Shown here piece after piece: positions 16,630-24,779 of a stretch of 64,000 bases of DNA. The DNA comes from JBEEOW01 sp041191405. Its GTDB lineage: Bacteria; Bacteroidota; Bacteroidia; Cytophagales; UBA9547. The translations under genes were made by a program, and so were the position numbers. The DNA lies in contig JBEEOW010000002.1 of assembly GCA_041191405.1 (NCBI GenBank), positions 62,001-126,000 of the forward strand, written 5' to 3'. Under the pieces are notes generated by a model, which worked only from the letters and a program-made list of their open reading frames with translations, ran no database searches and had not been told where the DNA came from. The number at the start of each line of letters is the position of its first letter. The stretch's first letter is position 1.

Positions 16630-18021
16630 TCACTTTACTGGCCCAAGGAAATTGGTTTTAATTTTTTCAATCACTTTGCCGTTTGAAACTAGGTTTATTT
16701 TCAGCTTAGTTTTCATGGTATGTAGTTCACTTTTAGGTATATCTATACGAATTACTGCTTCGAATTGTGTGTTTGGCTCGAGTATCATTTTATTGTCGGC
16801 CATTAATTCTATGCGACCTTTTACGCCATCTAATTCTAAAGTAAACGGTATTTTATCAAATGATTTATTTACAATTTGTATGTTGTACATATTGCTAATT
16901 TCGCCTGTTGGTTGGGTTTGAAATAGCATTCCTGGCACACGCAAAAAGGTGGTTTCGGTTGTTCCTCTAAATATCAACATCGACAAAAACACTGTACTTA
17001 ACACCAACAATAATGCAGCATAAGCTATTATTCTTGTTGTTAATTTAAATGGTTGTTTTTCTGCAATATTATTCTCTGATGCATAACGAATTAAACCAGC
17101 TGGTTTGTGAATTTTTATCATTACATCATCGCAAGTATCTACACAAGCTGTACACGAAATACACTCTAATTGTGAACCATTTCTGATATCAATTCCTGTC
17201 GGACAAACTTTTACACACAATCCACAGTCAACACAATCGCCATGAACTTCAGGTTCTGATTCAGCTTTTACAATTTTACCTCTCGGTTCGCCTCTTTCAT
17301 AATCATAACTTACTTGTATAGTATCTTTATTCATTAAAACACCTTGTAATCTACCATAAGGGCAAATTAAGGTACAAGCCATTTCACGAACATAAGAAAA
17401 TACGCCATAAAATATTGCTGTAAATACCAATATCCCTACAAAGCCAGACCAATGTGCTGATGGAGATTTTGTTACAATATTTATTACATCTTCAACGCCA
17501 ACAATATACGCCATTACTGTATGGCTTATAATTAGGGAAATGAGTATAAATATAAGTTGTTTTGCTCCTTTTTTAAGGATTTTTTCGGTGTCCCAAGCTT
17601 GTTGGTCAAGTTTACGTTGTTGGTTGTAATCGCCATCTATCCAGTATTCTATTTTTCTGAAAACCATTTCCATGAAAATAGTCTGCGGACAAGCCCAGCC
17701 ACACCACACTCTACCAAATATTGCGGTTAACAAAATGATGATTACAAAAAATGTAAGCATTGCAAGTAACATAATATGAAAATCTTGAGGCCCAAATGGT
17801 GCTCCAAATAATATAAATTTTCTTTCAAAAATATTTAACAACATCAATGGATTACCACTGATTTTGATAAATGGCATTGCAAAAAATATTGAAAGTAGAA
17901 CTACAGTTACTGCTGTACGTCGCTGATGTAATGTGCCAGATGGTTTCTTTGGGAAAATCCATTTTCTATTACCTTCTTCATCTAGGGTAGTAAGGCTGTC
18001 TCTGAATGATTCGTCTTCCAT
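16630..18021 (-). CDS. ccoG: cbb3 oxidase accessory protein CcoG (RdxA/FixG)
   Basis: CcoG is an inner-membrane ferredoxin-like protein linked to copper handling during cbb3 oxidase assembly. The 463-residue sequence has the N-terminal GNPLMLLNIFERKF region, several membrane helices with GRVWCGWACPQTIFMEMVFR, and two 4Fe-4S motifs (CVDCGLCVKVCPTGIDIR and ECISCTACVDTCDDVM). The C-terminal periplasmic domain is Ig-like. It is the last gene of the cco operon, 166 bp after ccoP across a repeat. No FixH/CcoH gene follows, unlike many relatives. Confidence 0.96.
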   Translation of the reverse strand: MEDESFRDSLTTLDEEGNRKWIFPKKPSGTLHQRRTAVTVVLLSIFFAMPFIKISGNPLMLLNIFERKFILFGAPFGPQDFHIMLLAMLTFFVIIILLTAIFGRVWCGWACPQTIFMEMVFRKIEYWIDGDYNQQRKLDQQAWDTEKILKKGAKQLIFILISLIISHTVMAYIVGVEDVINIVTKSPSAHWSGFVGILVFTAIFYGVFSYVREMACTLICPYGRLQGVLMNKDTIQVSYDYERGEPRGKIVKAESEPEVHGDCVDCGLCVKVCPTGIDIRNGSQLECISCTACVDTCDDVMIKIHKPAGLIRYASENNIAEKQPFKLTTRIIAYAALLLVLSTVFLSMLIFRGTTETTFLRVPGMLFQTQPTGEISNMYNIQIVNKSFDKIPFTLELDGVKGRIELMADNKMILEPNTQFEAVIRIDIPKSELHTMKTKLKINLVSNGKVIEKIKTNFLGPVK

Positions 18022-18025
18022 TTTT

Positions 18026-18180
18026 GAGTTGAGGGTTAAGAGTTTAGAGTTAAGGGTTTAAAGTAGAGAGTTGAGGGTTTAGAGTTCAGAGTTAATTTAA
18101 CTCAATAATGTTAAAATCATTTAATAAAACTTTAACCTTATGAAATCAAAAAAACTCTAAACTCTTAACTCTAAACTCTA
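18026..18180. repeat. Inverted A/T-rich repeat arms in the ccoP-ccoG gap
   Basis: The left arm (18026-18092) is built of GAGTTGAGGG, TTAAGAG, TTTAGAG and TTAAGGG units. The right arm (about 18153-18180) is their reverse complement (AACTCTAAACTCTTAACTC). In the transcript they could form a long imperfect stem with a loop of roughly 60 nt. The element fills almost the whole gap. Confidence 0.75.
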
Positions 18181-18187
18181 AAAAAAA

Positions 18188-19072
18188 CTAATTAACAATA
18201 ATATCTCCCTGAGGTGCCTTTGCATTAGCAGGATTTGAACCTTTTAATGAAAGGATATAACTTGCTAAATTCTGAATATCAAGTGGTTTAAGCTTTTTCT
18301 GCCATTCGGGCATTGATTTAGCTGGTACACCGTATTTGATAGTTTTGAAAACATCATTTACAGTACCACCATGAATCCAGTTTACGTCAGTTAAGTTAGG
18401 GCCAGCTCCGCCTTCGGCTGCAGCACCGTGACAAGTTTTACAATTTTGTTGGAATAATTTTGCTCCAGCATCAATTGAAGGTTTATCTGTAACTAATTTC
18501 ACTGATTTTTCATCAATACTATTTGCTGCTTTTGCAAGATATGCATCTACTTCAACTTTCGCAGCTGCCATTTCCTCAACATATTCTTGTTTTTGAGGTT
18601 TGATGTTACCAATGTAAAATACATTAATCACATAAAATGCACCCCAAATAATAGAACCAATAAACAACCACTGTAACCAAGGTGGCATAAAGTTATCTAA
18701 CTCACGGATACCATCGTAATTGTGGTCAAGCATAATTTCTTCATCACGCTCAACAGGTAAAACATCCCCCGAAATGAACTTTTTATCAACCACTTTGAAA
18801 AGGGTTTCTAAAGTACTTTCATTCGCTTTGTCAGGGTACAATACTAATTTTACGGCAGCTAAAGCAATTAAAGCTGTAGCCAAAACTAGTATTACCAATA
18901 CTGCCAACATTACAGAAACGAAAGTCATCATTGGGTCGGCAGTAACAAAATCCCAAAATGGTTTTTCAACCACTTTTTCGGTAGCAGCAGCTGCTGCCTC
19001 TTGCGCAAAACTTTGAAACGGAGCAAACATTGACCACAAAGCTGCTATTGATGGAATTATATATTTTTTCAT
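18188..19072 (-). CDS. ccoP: cbb3 oxidase cytochrome c subunit CcoP (single haem)
   Basis: This is the electron-entry subunit of cytochrome cbb3 oxidase. The 294-residue protein has an N-terminal hydrophobic segment, then a membrane helix (about 48-75) and a second helix near 137-152 (WLQWLFIGSIIWGAFYVINV). One cytochrome c domain follows, with haem-binding C211-x2-C214-H215 and probable axial Met254. Proteobacterial CcoP carries two haem motifs; only one CxxCH is seen here, which fits the shorter Bacteroidota type. It is 12 bp after the ccoQ-like gene. Confidence 0.95.
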   Translation of the reverse strand: MKKYIIPSIAALWSMFAPFQSFAQEAAAAATEKVVEKPFWDFVTADPMMTFVSVMLAVLVILVLATALIALAAVKLVLYPDKANESTLETLFKVVDKKFISGDVLPVERDEEIMLDHNYDGIRELDNFMPPWLQWLFIGSIIWGAFYVINVFYIGNIKPQKQEYVEEMAAAKVEVDAYLAKAANSIDEKSVKLVTDKPSIDAGAKLFQQNCKTCHGAAAEGGAGPNLTDVNWIHGGTVNDVFKTIKYGVPAKSMPEWQKKLKPLDIQNLASYILSLKGSNPANAKAPQGDIIVN

Positions 19073-19084
19073 CGTTAAATGAGT

Positions 19085-19279
19085 TTATCGAGTTGATTTC
19101 AAAATCGGGTCATTTGATGAACCATCACTTAATGGAAGTTCACTCATATCGTGAATATATTTTTTATCCACTTTTAATACCCATATAAGCATTGCTACAA
19201 AGAACAAACCGAATATAGCTAGTGATAAAATAGGATAAATCTCTATCCCATCTATCGAACGTAATACTTCTTTATGCAT
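19085..19279 (-). CDS. ccoQ: CcoQ-like small cbb3 oxidase subunit
   Basis: The 64-residue protein has one membrane helix (about 15-36, YPILSLAIFGLFFVAMLIWVL) followed by a charged tail (KVDKKYIHDMSELPL). Size, topology and position between ccoNO and ccoP match CcoQ, which stabilises CcoP binding to the core. Sequence conservation in this family is low, so the assignment rests mainly on context. Confidence 0.85.
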   Translation of the reverse strand: MHKEVLRSIDGIEIYPILSLAIFGLFFVAMLIWVLKVDKKYIHDMSELPLSDGSSNDPILKSTR

Positions 19280-19287
19280 GATTTTTT

Positions 19288-19387
19288 AAGTTTAGGGTTA
19301 AGGGTTTAGAGTTAAGAGTTTTTTTTGTAAAGGATTAAGAGTTACTTTAATAGAGTAAACTCTTAACCCTAAACTCTTAACTTTCAA
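19288..19387. repeat. Inverted A/T-rich repeat arms in the ccoNO-ccoQ gap
   Basis: The left arm AGTTTAGGGTTAAGGGTTTAG plus AGTTAAGAG (19289-19320) faces the right arm AGTAAACTCTTAACCCTAAAC plus TCTTAAC (19354-19382). Near-complete complementarity would give a stem of about 25-30 bp in the operon mRNA. Confidence 0.75.
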
Positions 19388-21496
19388 CTATTTCTTAATG
19401 TCCGTTCCAAGTCTTTGTAAGTAAGCGATTAAAGCAACTATTTCTTTGTCTTTAGTTGTTTCAATTTTATCAGCTTTTAAGCTAGCTACTATTTTATCAG
19501 CTTGTGCGTTTAAGTCTGCAAGTGCTTGTTTTTCATAACCTTTAGGATAAGGAACTCCAAGTGTGCGAAGTGTATTGATTTTATCTTCAATATTAGATGT
19601 ATTCAATTTATCTTCGGCTAACCAAGGGTATGCTGGCATAATCGAACCTGACGAAGTTGCTGTTGGGTCAATCATGTGGTAATAGTGCCATGAATCTGGG
19701 TTTTTACCACCTTCTCTATGCAAATCCGGACCAGTACGTTTTGAGCCCCACAAGAATGGACGGTCATAAACGAATTCTCCAGCTTTTGAGTATTCACCGT
19801 AACGCTCTGTTTCTGAACGGAATGGACGAATCATTTGAGAGTGACAACCCACACAACCTTCACGGATATATAAATCTCTACCTTCTAATTCAAGTGGAGT
19901 ATATGGTTTCACACTTGCAATAGTTGGAATATTTGATTTCACTAAAATGGTTGGTAAAATCTCGAATAAACCACCAATTGAAATGGCAATTGTAGCAAAC
20001 AGAGCTAACATTAATGGTTTACGCTCTAATACTGAGTGCCAGAATTCACCTGGGTGTGATAAATCTTTTGGTAAAGCAGCAGCTTCAGCATTTTCATTTG
20101 CAAGGAATGAACCTTGAGCAGCAGTTTTAAATAAGTTGTAAGCCATTAAGAAAACACCAACTAAATAAATCGCTCCACCAATAGAACGAGCAGCGTGCAT
20201 TGGGATAATTTGTACAGTAGTTTCAAGGAAGTTAGGATATTTCAAGAAACCATCTGGTGTAAATTCTTTCCACATTAAAGCTTGCGTAACACCAGCCCAG
20301 TACATTGGTAATGCATAGAAAATAATACCTAATGTACCTAACCAGAAGTGTGTACTTGCTAATTTTGGAGAGTATAATTTTGTTTGCCACATACGTGGAA
20401 CCAACCAGTACAACATACCGAAGGTTAAGAAACCATTCCAGCCAAGTGCACCAACGTGAACGTGCGCTACAATCCAGTCGGTAAAGTGACCAATAGCATT
20501 TACGTTTTTCAATGAAAGCATTGGGCCTTCAAAAGTTGCCATACCGTAACAAGTTACAGCAACAACCATAAATTTTAGTACAACATCTTCACGTACTTTA
20601 TCCCAAGCACCACGTAAGGTTAACAAACCATTTACCATACCCGACCAAGATGGTGCAATCAACATTACAGAGAATACTGTACCTAAAGCTTGTGCCCAAT
20701 CAGGAAGTGAGGTGTAAAGTAAGTGGTGAGGTCCAGCCCAGATATAGATAAATATCAATGCCCAGAAGTGAACAATAGAAAGTTTGTATGAATAAACAGG
20801 ACGTTCAGCAGCTTTTGGTAAGAAATAATACATCAAACCAAGGAATGGAGTTGTTAAAAAGAATGCAACCGCATTGTGACCATACCACCATTGTACTAAA
20901 GCATCTTGCACACCTGCATAAGCAGAATATGATTTGAAGAAGTTTACAGGTAATGCAAATGAGTTAAAGATATGAAGAACAGCAACTGTAATAAATGTAG
21001 CTATATAAAACCATATAGCCACATACATGTGTTTTTCTCTTCTTTTTAAGATAGTACCAATTAAGTTGATACCAAACACAACCCAAACCAATGCAATTAA
21101 AATATCAATTGGCCATTCTAACTCAGCATATTCTTTAGAAGTTGTGATACCCAAAGGTAAAGTAATAGCAGCAGCTAAAATAATCAATTGCCATCCCCAG
21201 AAGTTCATCCAGCTAAGTGCATCGGAGAACATACGAGTTTTTAGCAATCGCTGCATTGAGTAATACATACCGCAATAAATAGCATTACCCACAAAGGCAA
21301 AAATTACTGCATTGGTATGCAAAGGACGAATTCTACCAAAGGTAGTATAAGGAATACCGAAATTTAAATCGGGAAGGAATAATTGTAAGGCTATCAGTAA
21401 TCCTACTGTCATCCCCACAATACCCCAGATAACCGTGGCGATGAGGAAATATTTCACCACCTTGTTATCATAACTGAAGCGTTCAATTGTAGACAT
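19388..21496 (-). CDS. ccoN: Fused cbb3 oxidase subunits I and II (CcoN-CcoO)
   Basis: This is the catalytic core of cytochrome cbb3 oxidase, in which CcoN (haem-copper subunit I) and CcoO (membrane-anchored monohaem cytochrome c) form one 702-residue polypeptide. Residues 1-480 contain about 12 membrane helices with conserved His ligand regions (GRIRPLHTNAVIFAF, WWYGHNAVAFFL, GPHHLLY, AHVHVGALGWNG). After a further helix (about 490-512) comes the cytochrome c part, with C548-x2-C551-H552 and likely axial Met620 (SGSIMPAYPWL). The fusion is common in Bacteroidota. The enzyme reduces O2 at low concentration and pumps protons. Confidence 0.97.
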   Translation of the reverse strand: MSTIERFSYDNKVVKYFLIATVIWGIVGMTVGLLIALQLFLPDLNFGIPYTTFGRIRPLHTNAVIFAFVGNAIYCGMYYSMQRLLKTRMFSDALSWMNFWGWQLIILAAAITLPLGITTSKEYAELEWPIDILIALVWVVFGINLIGTILKRREKHMYVAIWFYIATFITVAVLHIFNSFALPVNFFKSYSAYAGVQDALVQWWYGHNAVAFFLTTPFLGLMYYFLPKAAERPVYSYKLSIVHFWALIFIYIWAGPHHLLYTSLPDWAQALGTVFSVMLIAPSWSGMVNGLLTLRGAWDKVREDVVLKFMVVAVTCYGMATFEGPMLSLKNVNAIGHFTDWIVAHVHVGALGWNGFLTFGMLYWLVPRMWQTKLYSPKLASTHFWLGTLGIIFYALPMYWAGVTQALMWKEFTPDGFLKYPNFLETTVQIIPMHAARSIGGAIYLVGVFLMAYNLFKTAAQGSFLANENAEAAALPKDLSHPGEFWHSVLERKPLMLALFATIAISIGGLFEILPTILVKSNIPTIASVKPYTPLELEGRDLYIREGCVGCHSQMIRPFRSETERYGEYSKAGEFVYDRPFLWGSKRTGPDLHREGGKNPDSWHYYHMIDPTATSSGSIMPAYPWLAEDKLNTSNIEDKINTLRTLGVPYPKGYEKQALADLNAQADKIVASLKADKIETTKDKEIVALIAYLQRLGTDIKK

Positions 21497-21506
21497 AGTT
21501 ATTATT

Positions 21507-21610
21507 AAGTTGAGAGTTATTATTTAGTTTAGAGTTGAGGGTTAAGAGTTTAGAGTTTTAAGATTAGAGTAAATAAATAACCCTTAACCCTGAACTCTTA
21601 ACTCTCAACT
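21507..21610. repeat. Inverted A/T-rich repeat arms in the ccoS-ccoNO gap
   Basis: The left arm (21507-21570: TTGAGAG, TTTAGAGTTGAGGGTTAAGAG, TTTAGAG) and right arm (21578-21610: AACCCTTAACCCTGAACTC, TTAACTCTCAACT) are reverse complements. The right arm reaches the ccoS stop codon. Confidence 0.75.
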
Positions 21611-21755
21611 AATTTATCTTATCATCAAATAGCATTCTAACAGCTGGCGTGTATTCGTCTTCATACTGACCAGACTTGACGGCCCATATAAAGCTAATCA
21701 GGAATCCGCTGGCAACAGTTACACTGATACCAATCAGAAGAACTAAAATTTCCAT
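21609..21755 (-). CDS. ccoS: cbb3 oxidase maturation protein CcoS
   Basis: The 48-residue protein has one membrane helix (about 3-24) followed by the family hallmark FIWAVKSGQYEDEYTPAVRM and then LFDD. CcoS is required for cofactor insertion into cbb3 oxidase. Its start overlaps the 3' end of ccoI by 13 nt in another frame, indicating translational coupling. Confidence 0.93.
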   Translation of the reverse strand: MEILVLLIGISVTVASGFLISFIWAVKSGQYEDEYTPAVRMLFDDKIN

Positions 21756-24175
21756 AAAGCATTTTTATTAAGGTTGAACAATTTATAAGCAACATAACTA
21801 ACTAATCCTGTGGTAAATAACATAATTGTTATTGAACTCAATGGCATTAATATAGCTGTAAATACAGGAGATAATTTTCCTTGTACTGTAATGGTGATTC
21901 CTACTAAATTATAAATCAATGAAATAGCATAACATGCTTTTATCACATTCACACTTTGCTTACTGAATTTTAAAAATGAAGCCAACTTACCTAACATACT
22001 TGCTTCTAAAATTACATCGCAAGCAGGCGAAAAACTTGCCACATTCTCTGTAATAGACACTCCTATCGAACTCATTTTCAAAGCACCAGCATCATTTAAG
22101 CCATCGCCAACCATCATTACTTTGTAACCTTTTGCTTTTTGATCAGCAACAAATTTTAATTTATCTTCTGGTTTTTGTTCAAAATAAAGAGGAACCTCAT
22201 TTCCAAAAATTGCTTTTAATGCTCCCTCTTCTCTGTTATTATCTCCACTTAAAACAAACAATCTATAATTGCCTTTTAAATCAGCAATCATATTTTCTAA
22301 ACCATTTCTATATGAATGATTTAAAGCAAAATTTCCTAATACTTTGCCATCAATTGAAACATAAACAGCTGTTTGTGAACTAAACATTTTCTCGCCATTC
22401 ACAAACGCCGACGAACCAATTTTCACTTCTTTGTTATCAACAGTTGCAATTAAACCTTTACCAGCAAACTCCTGAAAATTTGCAACTTCTGATATTTCAG
22501 CATTTAATTGCTCATAAATACTTCTACTTAATGGATGAGTACTTTGGCGTAACACTGATTTTACCAACATCAATTGGTAATCGTTCAAAATTTCAGTTCC
22601 ATACCAAACCACTTCACTTTGCGATGTATCAGATAATGTTCCTGTTTTGTCAAAAATAATGGTATCAATTGCTGCCATTTCTTCAATAACAGCTGTGTTT
22701 TTTAAATACATTTTTTTTCTACCGAAAATGCGCATTGCATTTCCTAAAGTAAAAGGAGTACTCAATGCCAGTGCACACGGACAAGTAATTATCAACACCG
22801 AGGCAAACACTTTGGCTGCCATTTCTAATCCTTGCACATTGTACCAATAAATAGCAGCAATTGAAGCAATTGAAAGTACAATCGTTGTAAATCGTTTACT
22901 ATTACTATTTACCAATGAAGTGAAAAATGTTTCTTTTACTTTGGTAAATGCCTCATTATTCCATAATTGAGTTAAGTAACTTTGTTTTACACTTTTAATT
23001 ACCTCCAATTCAACTACTTCACCCACTTGGCGACCACCAGCATAAATAATTTCACCATACACTTTTTCTACCGGTACTGATTCACCAGTAACAAAACTGT
23101 AATCAATCAATGCTCTACCTTTTAATAGCATTGCGTCCGCAGGAATTAATTCGCTATTACGAATCAACATCCTATCTCCTACTTTTAAATTATTTACAGG
23201 AATAGTAGTTTCAGTATTATTTGCTCCTTTTAAAGTAATTGAAATGGGGAAATATGATTTGTAATCACGTTCAAATGAAAGTGTATCAAATGTTTTTTGT
23301 TGAAATGCTTTTCCAAGTAATAAAAAGAAAATCAAACCAGTAAATGAATCTAAATAGCCAGCACCTGTGTGAGAAACAATTTCGTAAACACTCACACCAA
23401 ATAAAGCTACAATACCCAAACTAATAGGCACATCTAAATTAACAACTCTATTTTTTAAGGCTGCATACGCAGATTTTAAATAATCTAAATCACTATAAAA
23501 CAACACTGGTAAAGCCAATACAAGCATCACAAAGCCAACAAAACTTCCCATACTTGCATGAAACTCTCCTGTAAAATCAAAATAATCAGGTAAGCTCAAT
23601 AACATTACATTACCAAAACAAAACCCTGCGATACCTAATTGATAGTATATTTTTTTATTTGAAACAGTTTTTTTCTCGCCTTCTTCGTTGCCTAAATTAA
23701 TGGCAGGTTCATAACCAGTTCGTGCCAACAAAATCACTAATTCACGTAACGAAATTTCATTGTGGTTATACATCACCACCACTTCTTTACGCATTAAATT
23801 AACCCTTGCACTTACAATACCTTTGTTCAGTTTGTATAAGTTTTCAATTAACCATACACACGAAGCACAGTGCATTACAGGAATATGAAAAGTAATTTTT
23901 GCTAGAGAATCATCTTTAAAATCTAATAATGAAGCAATTACATTTGCATCATCAAGGTAATCAAATTTAGATTCCTGAAAATTAGCTTGTTTAGTACCCG
24001 CATTTGGAGAAATACGATAATAATCACCCAATTTATTGTCGCTCAAAATAGAATAAACAGTTTGGCAACCTTGACAACAAAACTGTTCTTCATCCAGTAG
24101 AAATGAACGAGTTTTCACCTCGTCACCACAGTGAAAGCAATTAGTTTTAGGTTCGATATGTTGTAAAGTAGCCAT
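21743..24175 (-). CDS. ccoI: Copper-transporting P1B-type ATPase for cbb3 oxidase assembly (CcoI/FixI)
   Basis: This heavy-metal P-type ATPase supplies copper for cbb3 oxidase maturation. The N-terminus has a cysteine-rich metal-binding segment (CFHCGDEV ... FCCQGCQTVY), then an HMA-like domain with HCASCVWLIENL. Eight membrane helices include the CPC ion site (ITCPCALALSTP). The phosphorylation loop is DKTGTLS and the hinge is GDGLNDAGAL. The open frame reaches a GTG at 24196, but a -7 promoter box ends 3 bp upstream of it, so the ATG at 24175 (MATLQHIEPK, 810 residues) is the better start. It is the first gene of the operon. Confidence 0.93.
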   Translation of the reverse strand: MATLQHIEPKTNCFHCGDEVKTRSFLLDEEQFCCQGCQTVYSILSDNKLGDYYRISPNAGTKQANFQESKFDYLDDANVIASLLDFKDDSLAKITFHIPVMHCASCVWLIENLYKLNKGIVSARVNLMRKEVVVMYNHNEISLRELVILLARTGYEPAINLGNEEGEKKTVSNKKIYYQLGIAGFCFGNVMLLSLPDYFDFTGEFHASMGSFVGFVMLVLALPVLFYSDLDYLKSAYAALKNRVVNLDVPISLGIVALFGVSVYEIVSHTGAGYLDSFTGLIFFLLLGKAFQQKTFDTLSFERDYKSYFPISITLKGANNTETTIPVNNLKVGDRMLIRNSELIPADAMLLKGRALIDYSFVTGESVPVEKVYGEIIYAGGRQVGEVVELEVIKSVKQSYLTQLWNNEAFTKVKETFFTSLVNSNSKRFTTIVLSIASIAAIYWYNVQGLEMAAKVFASVLIITCPCALALSTPFTLGNAMRIFGRKKMYLKNTAVIEEMAAIDTIIFDKTGTLSDTSQSEVVWYGTEILNDYQLMLVKSVLRQSTHPLSRSIYEQLNAEISEVANFQEFAGKGLIATVDNKEVKIGSSAFVNGEKMFSSQTAVYVSIDGKVLGNFALNHSYRNGLENMIADLKGNYRLFVLSGDNNREEGALKAIFGNEVPLYFEQKPEDKLKFVADQKAKGYKVMMVGDGLNDAGALKMSSIGVSITENVASFSPACDVILEASMLGKLASFLKFSKQSVNVIKACYAISLIYNLVGITITVQGKLSPVFTAILMPLSSITIMLFTTGLVSYVAYKLFNLNKNALWKF

Positions 24176-24198
24176 TGTATTGTCCTTTTTGAACACTA

Positions 24199-24237
24199 CA
24201 AAAGTAATTGAAGGCTACAAAACCCGAACTGACCCGA
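24199..24237 (-). promoter_or_regulatory. Promoter region of the ccoISNOQPG operon with a TCGGGT direct repeat
   Basis: On the minus strand TACTTTTG (24199-24206) matches TAnnTTTG exactly. Upstream, two TCGGGT copies (complements of 24222-24227 and 24232-24237) stand 10 bp apart, on the same helix face, where an activator could bind. No FNR-type TTGAT-N4-ATCAA is seen. Confidence 0.5.
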
Positions 24238-24291
24238 GTTGTTTAACTAAATGATATAAGTCAGATAAAAATGAAATGGAAGTCAGAGAAG

Positions 24292-24492
24292 GAGTTTAGG
24301 GTTTAGGGTTTAGAAACCCACCCCTTGCCCTCCATATCGAATCTTAAAACAACATTTGTTATAATTTAAGAAAGTACTTAAGACAATATACTTATTATAT
24401 TTTAATACAAGTTTAGTATATATTATCGCAAATTATCACCTCTAATGTTAGTTTGTGGACGAATTCCCCTCTTGGGAGGGGCTAGGGGTGGG
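24292..24492. repeat. Repeat-bearing intergenic region: GTTTAGG run and G+C-rich inverted pair
   Basis: The gap 24207-24779 holds no gene that I can support. GGAGTTTAGGGTTTAGGGTTTAG lies at about 24291-24313. CCCACCCCTTGCCCTCC (24317-24333) is an imperfect inverted copy of the end of a second element. That second element is a hairpin CCCCTC-TTGG-GAGGGG (24466-24481) followed by CTAGGGGTGGG (24482-24492). The G+C-rich pair flanks about 130 bp of A/T-rich DNA and resembles the ends of a miniature repeat element. Confidence 0.6.
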
Positions 24493-24644
24493 TATTAATA
24501 AAAAAATAATAATTTTAAATAACCATAAAAAAAATGATTACCAAAAGGTTACCTTATAATTAGTTAAAGAATTAAGAAACAATCAAGCGAATATGTTTTT
24601 AGGGTAGCATACCGCTTGGGTTTAAGATTATAGGGTTTATAATA

Positions 24645-24680
24645 AAGGAAAGCTTCTCAGTAATGGGAAGCTTTCTTTGT
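24645..24680 (+). terminator. Intrinsic terminator in the intergenic region, possible end of a small RNA
   Basis: GAAAGCTTC (24648-24656) pairs perfectly with GAAGCTTTC (24667-24675), is extended by A-T pairs, and is followed by TTTG. No plus-strand gene lies upstream, only some 150 bp with small complementarities (GGTA-GCA-TACC near 24604). It may therefore end an unannotated RNA. Confidence 0.55.
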
Positions 24681-24779
24681 ATAAAAGAAAATTTAGTTTA
24701 CACACTATTTTTAAAATAAAACTACCATTTCCCCCAATTCTTCATTATTATTACACTTCAACTAAAAACACATTTCAAT

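Noticed and set aside
18026..21610. Telomere-like repeats marking a linear replicon end
   Set aside because: GGGTTTAG-like units are degenerate, inverted, internal to an operon and short.
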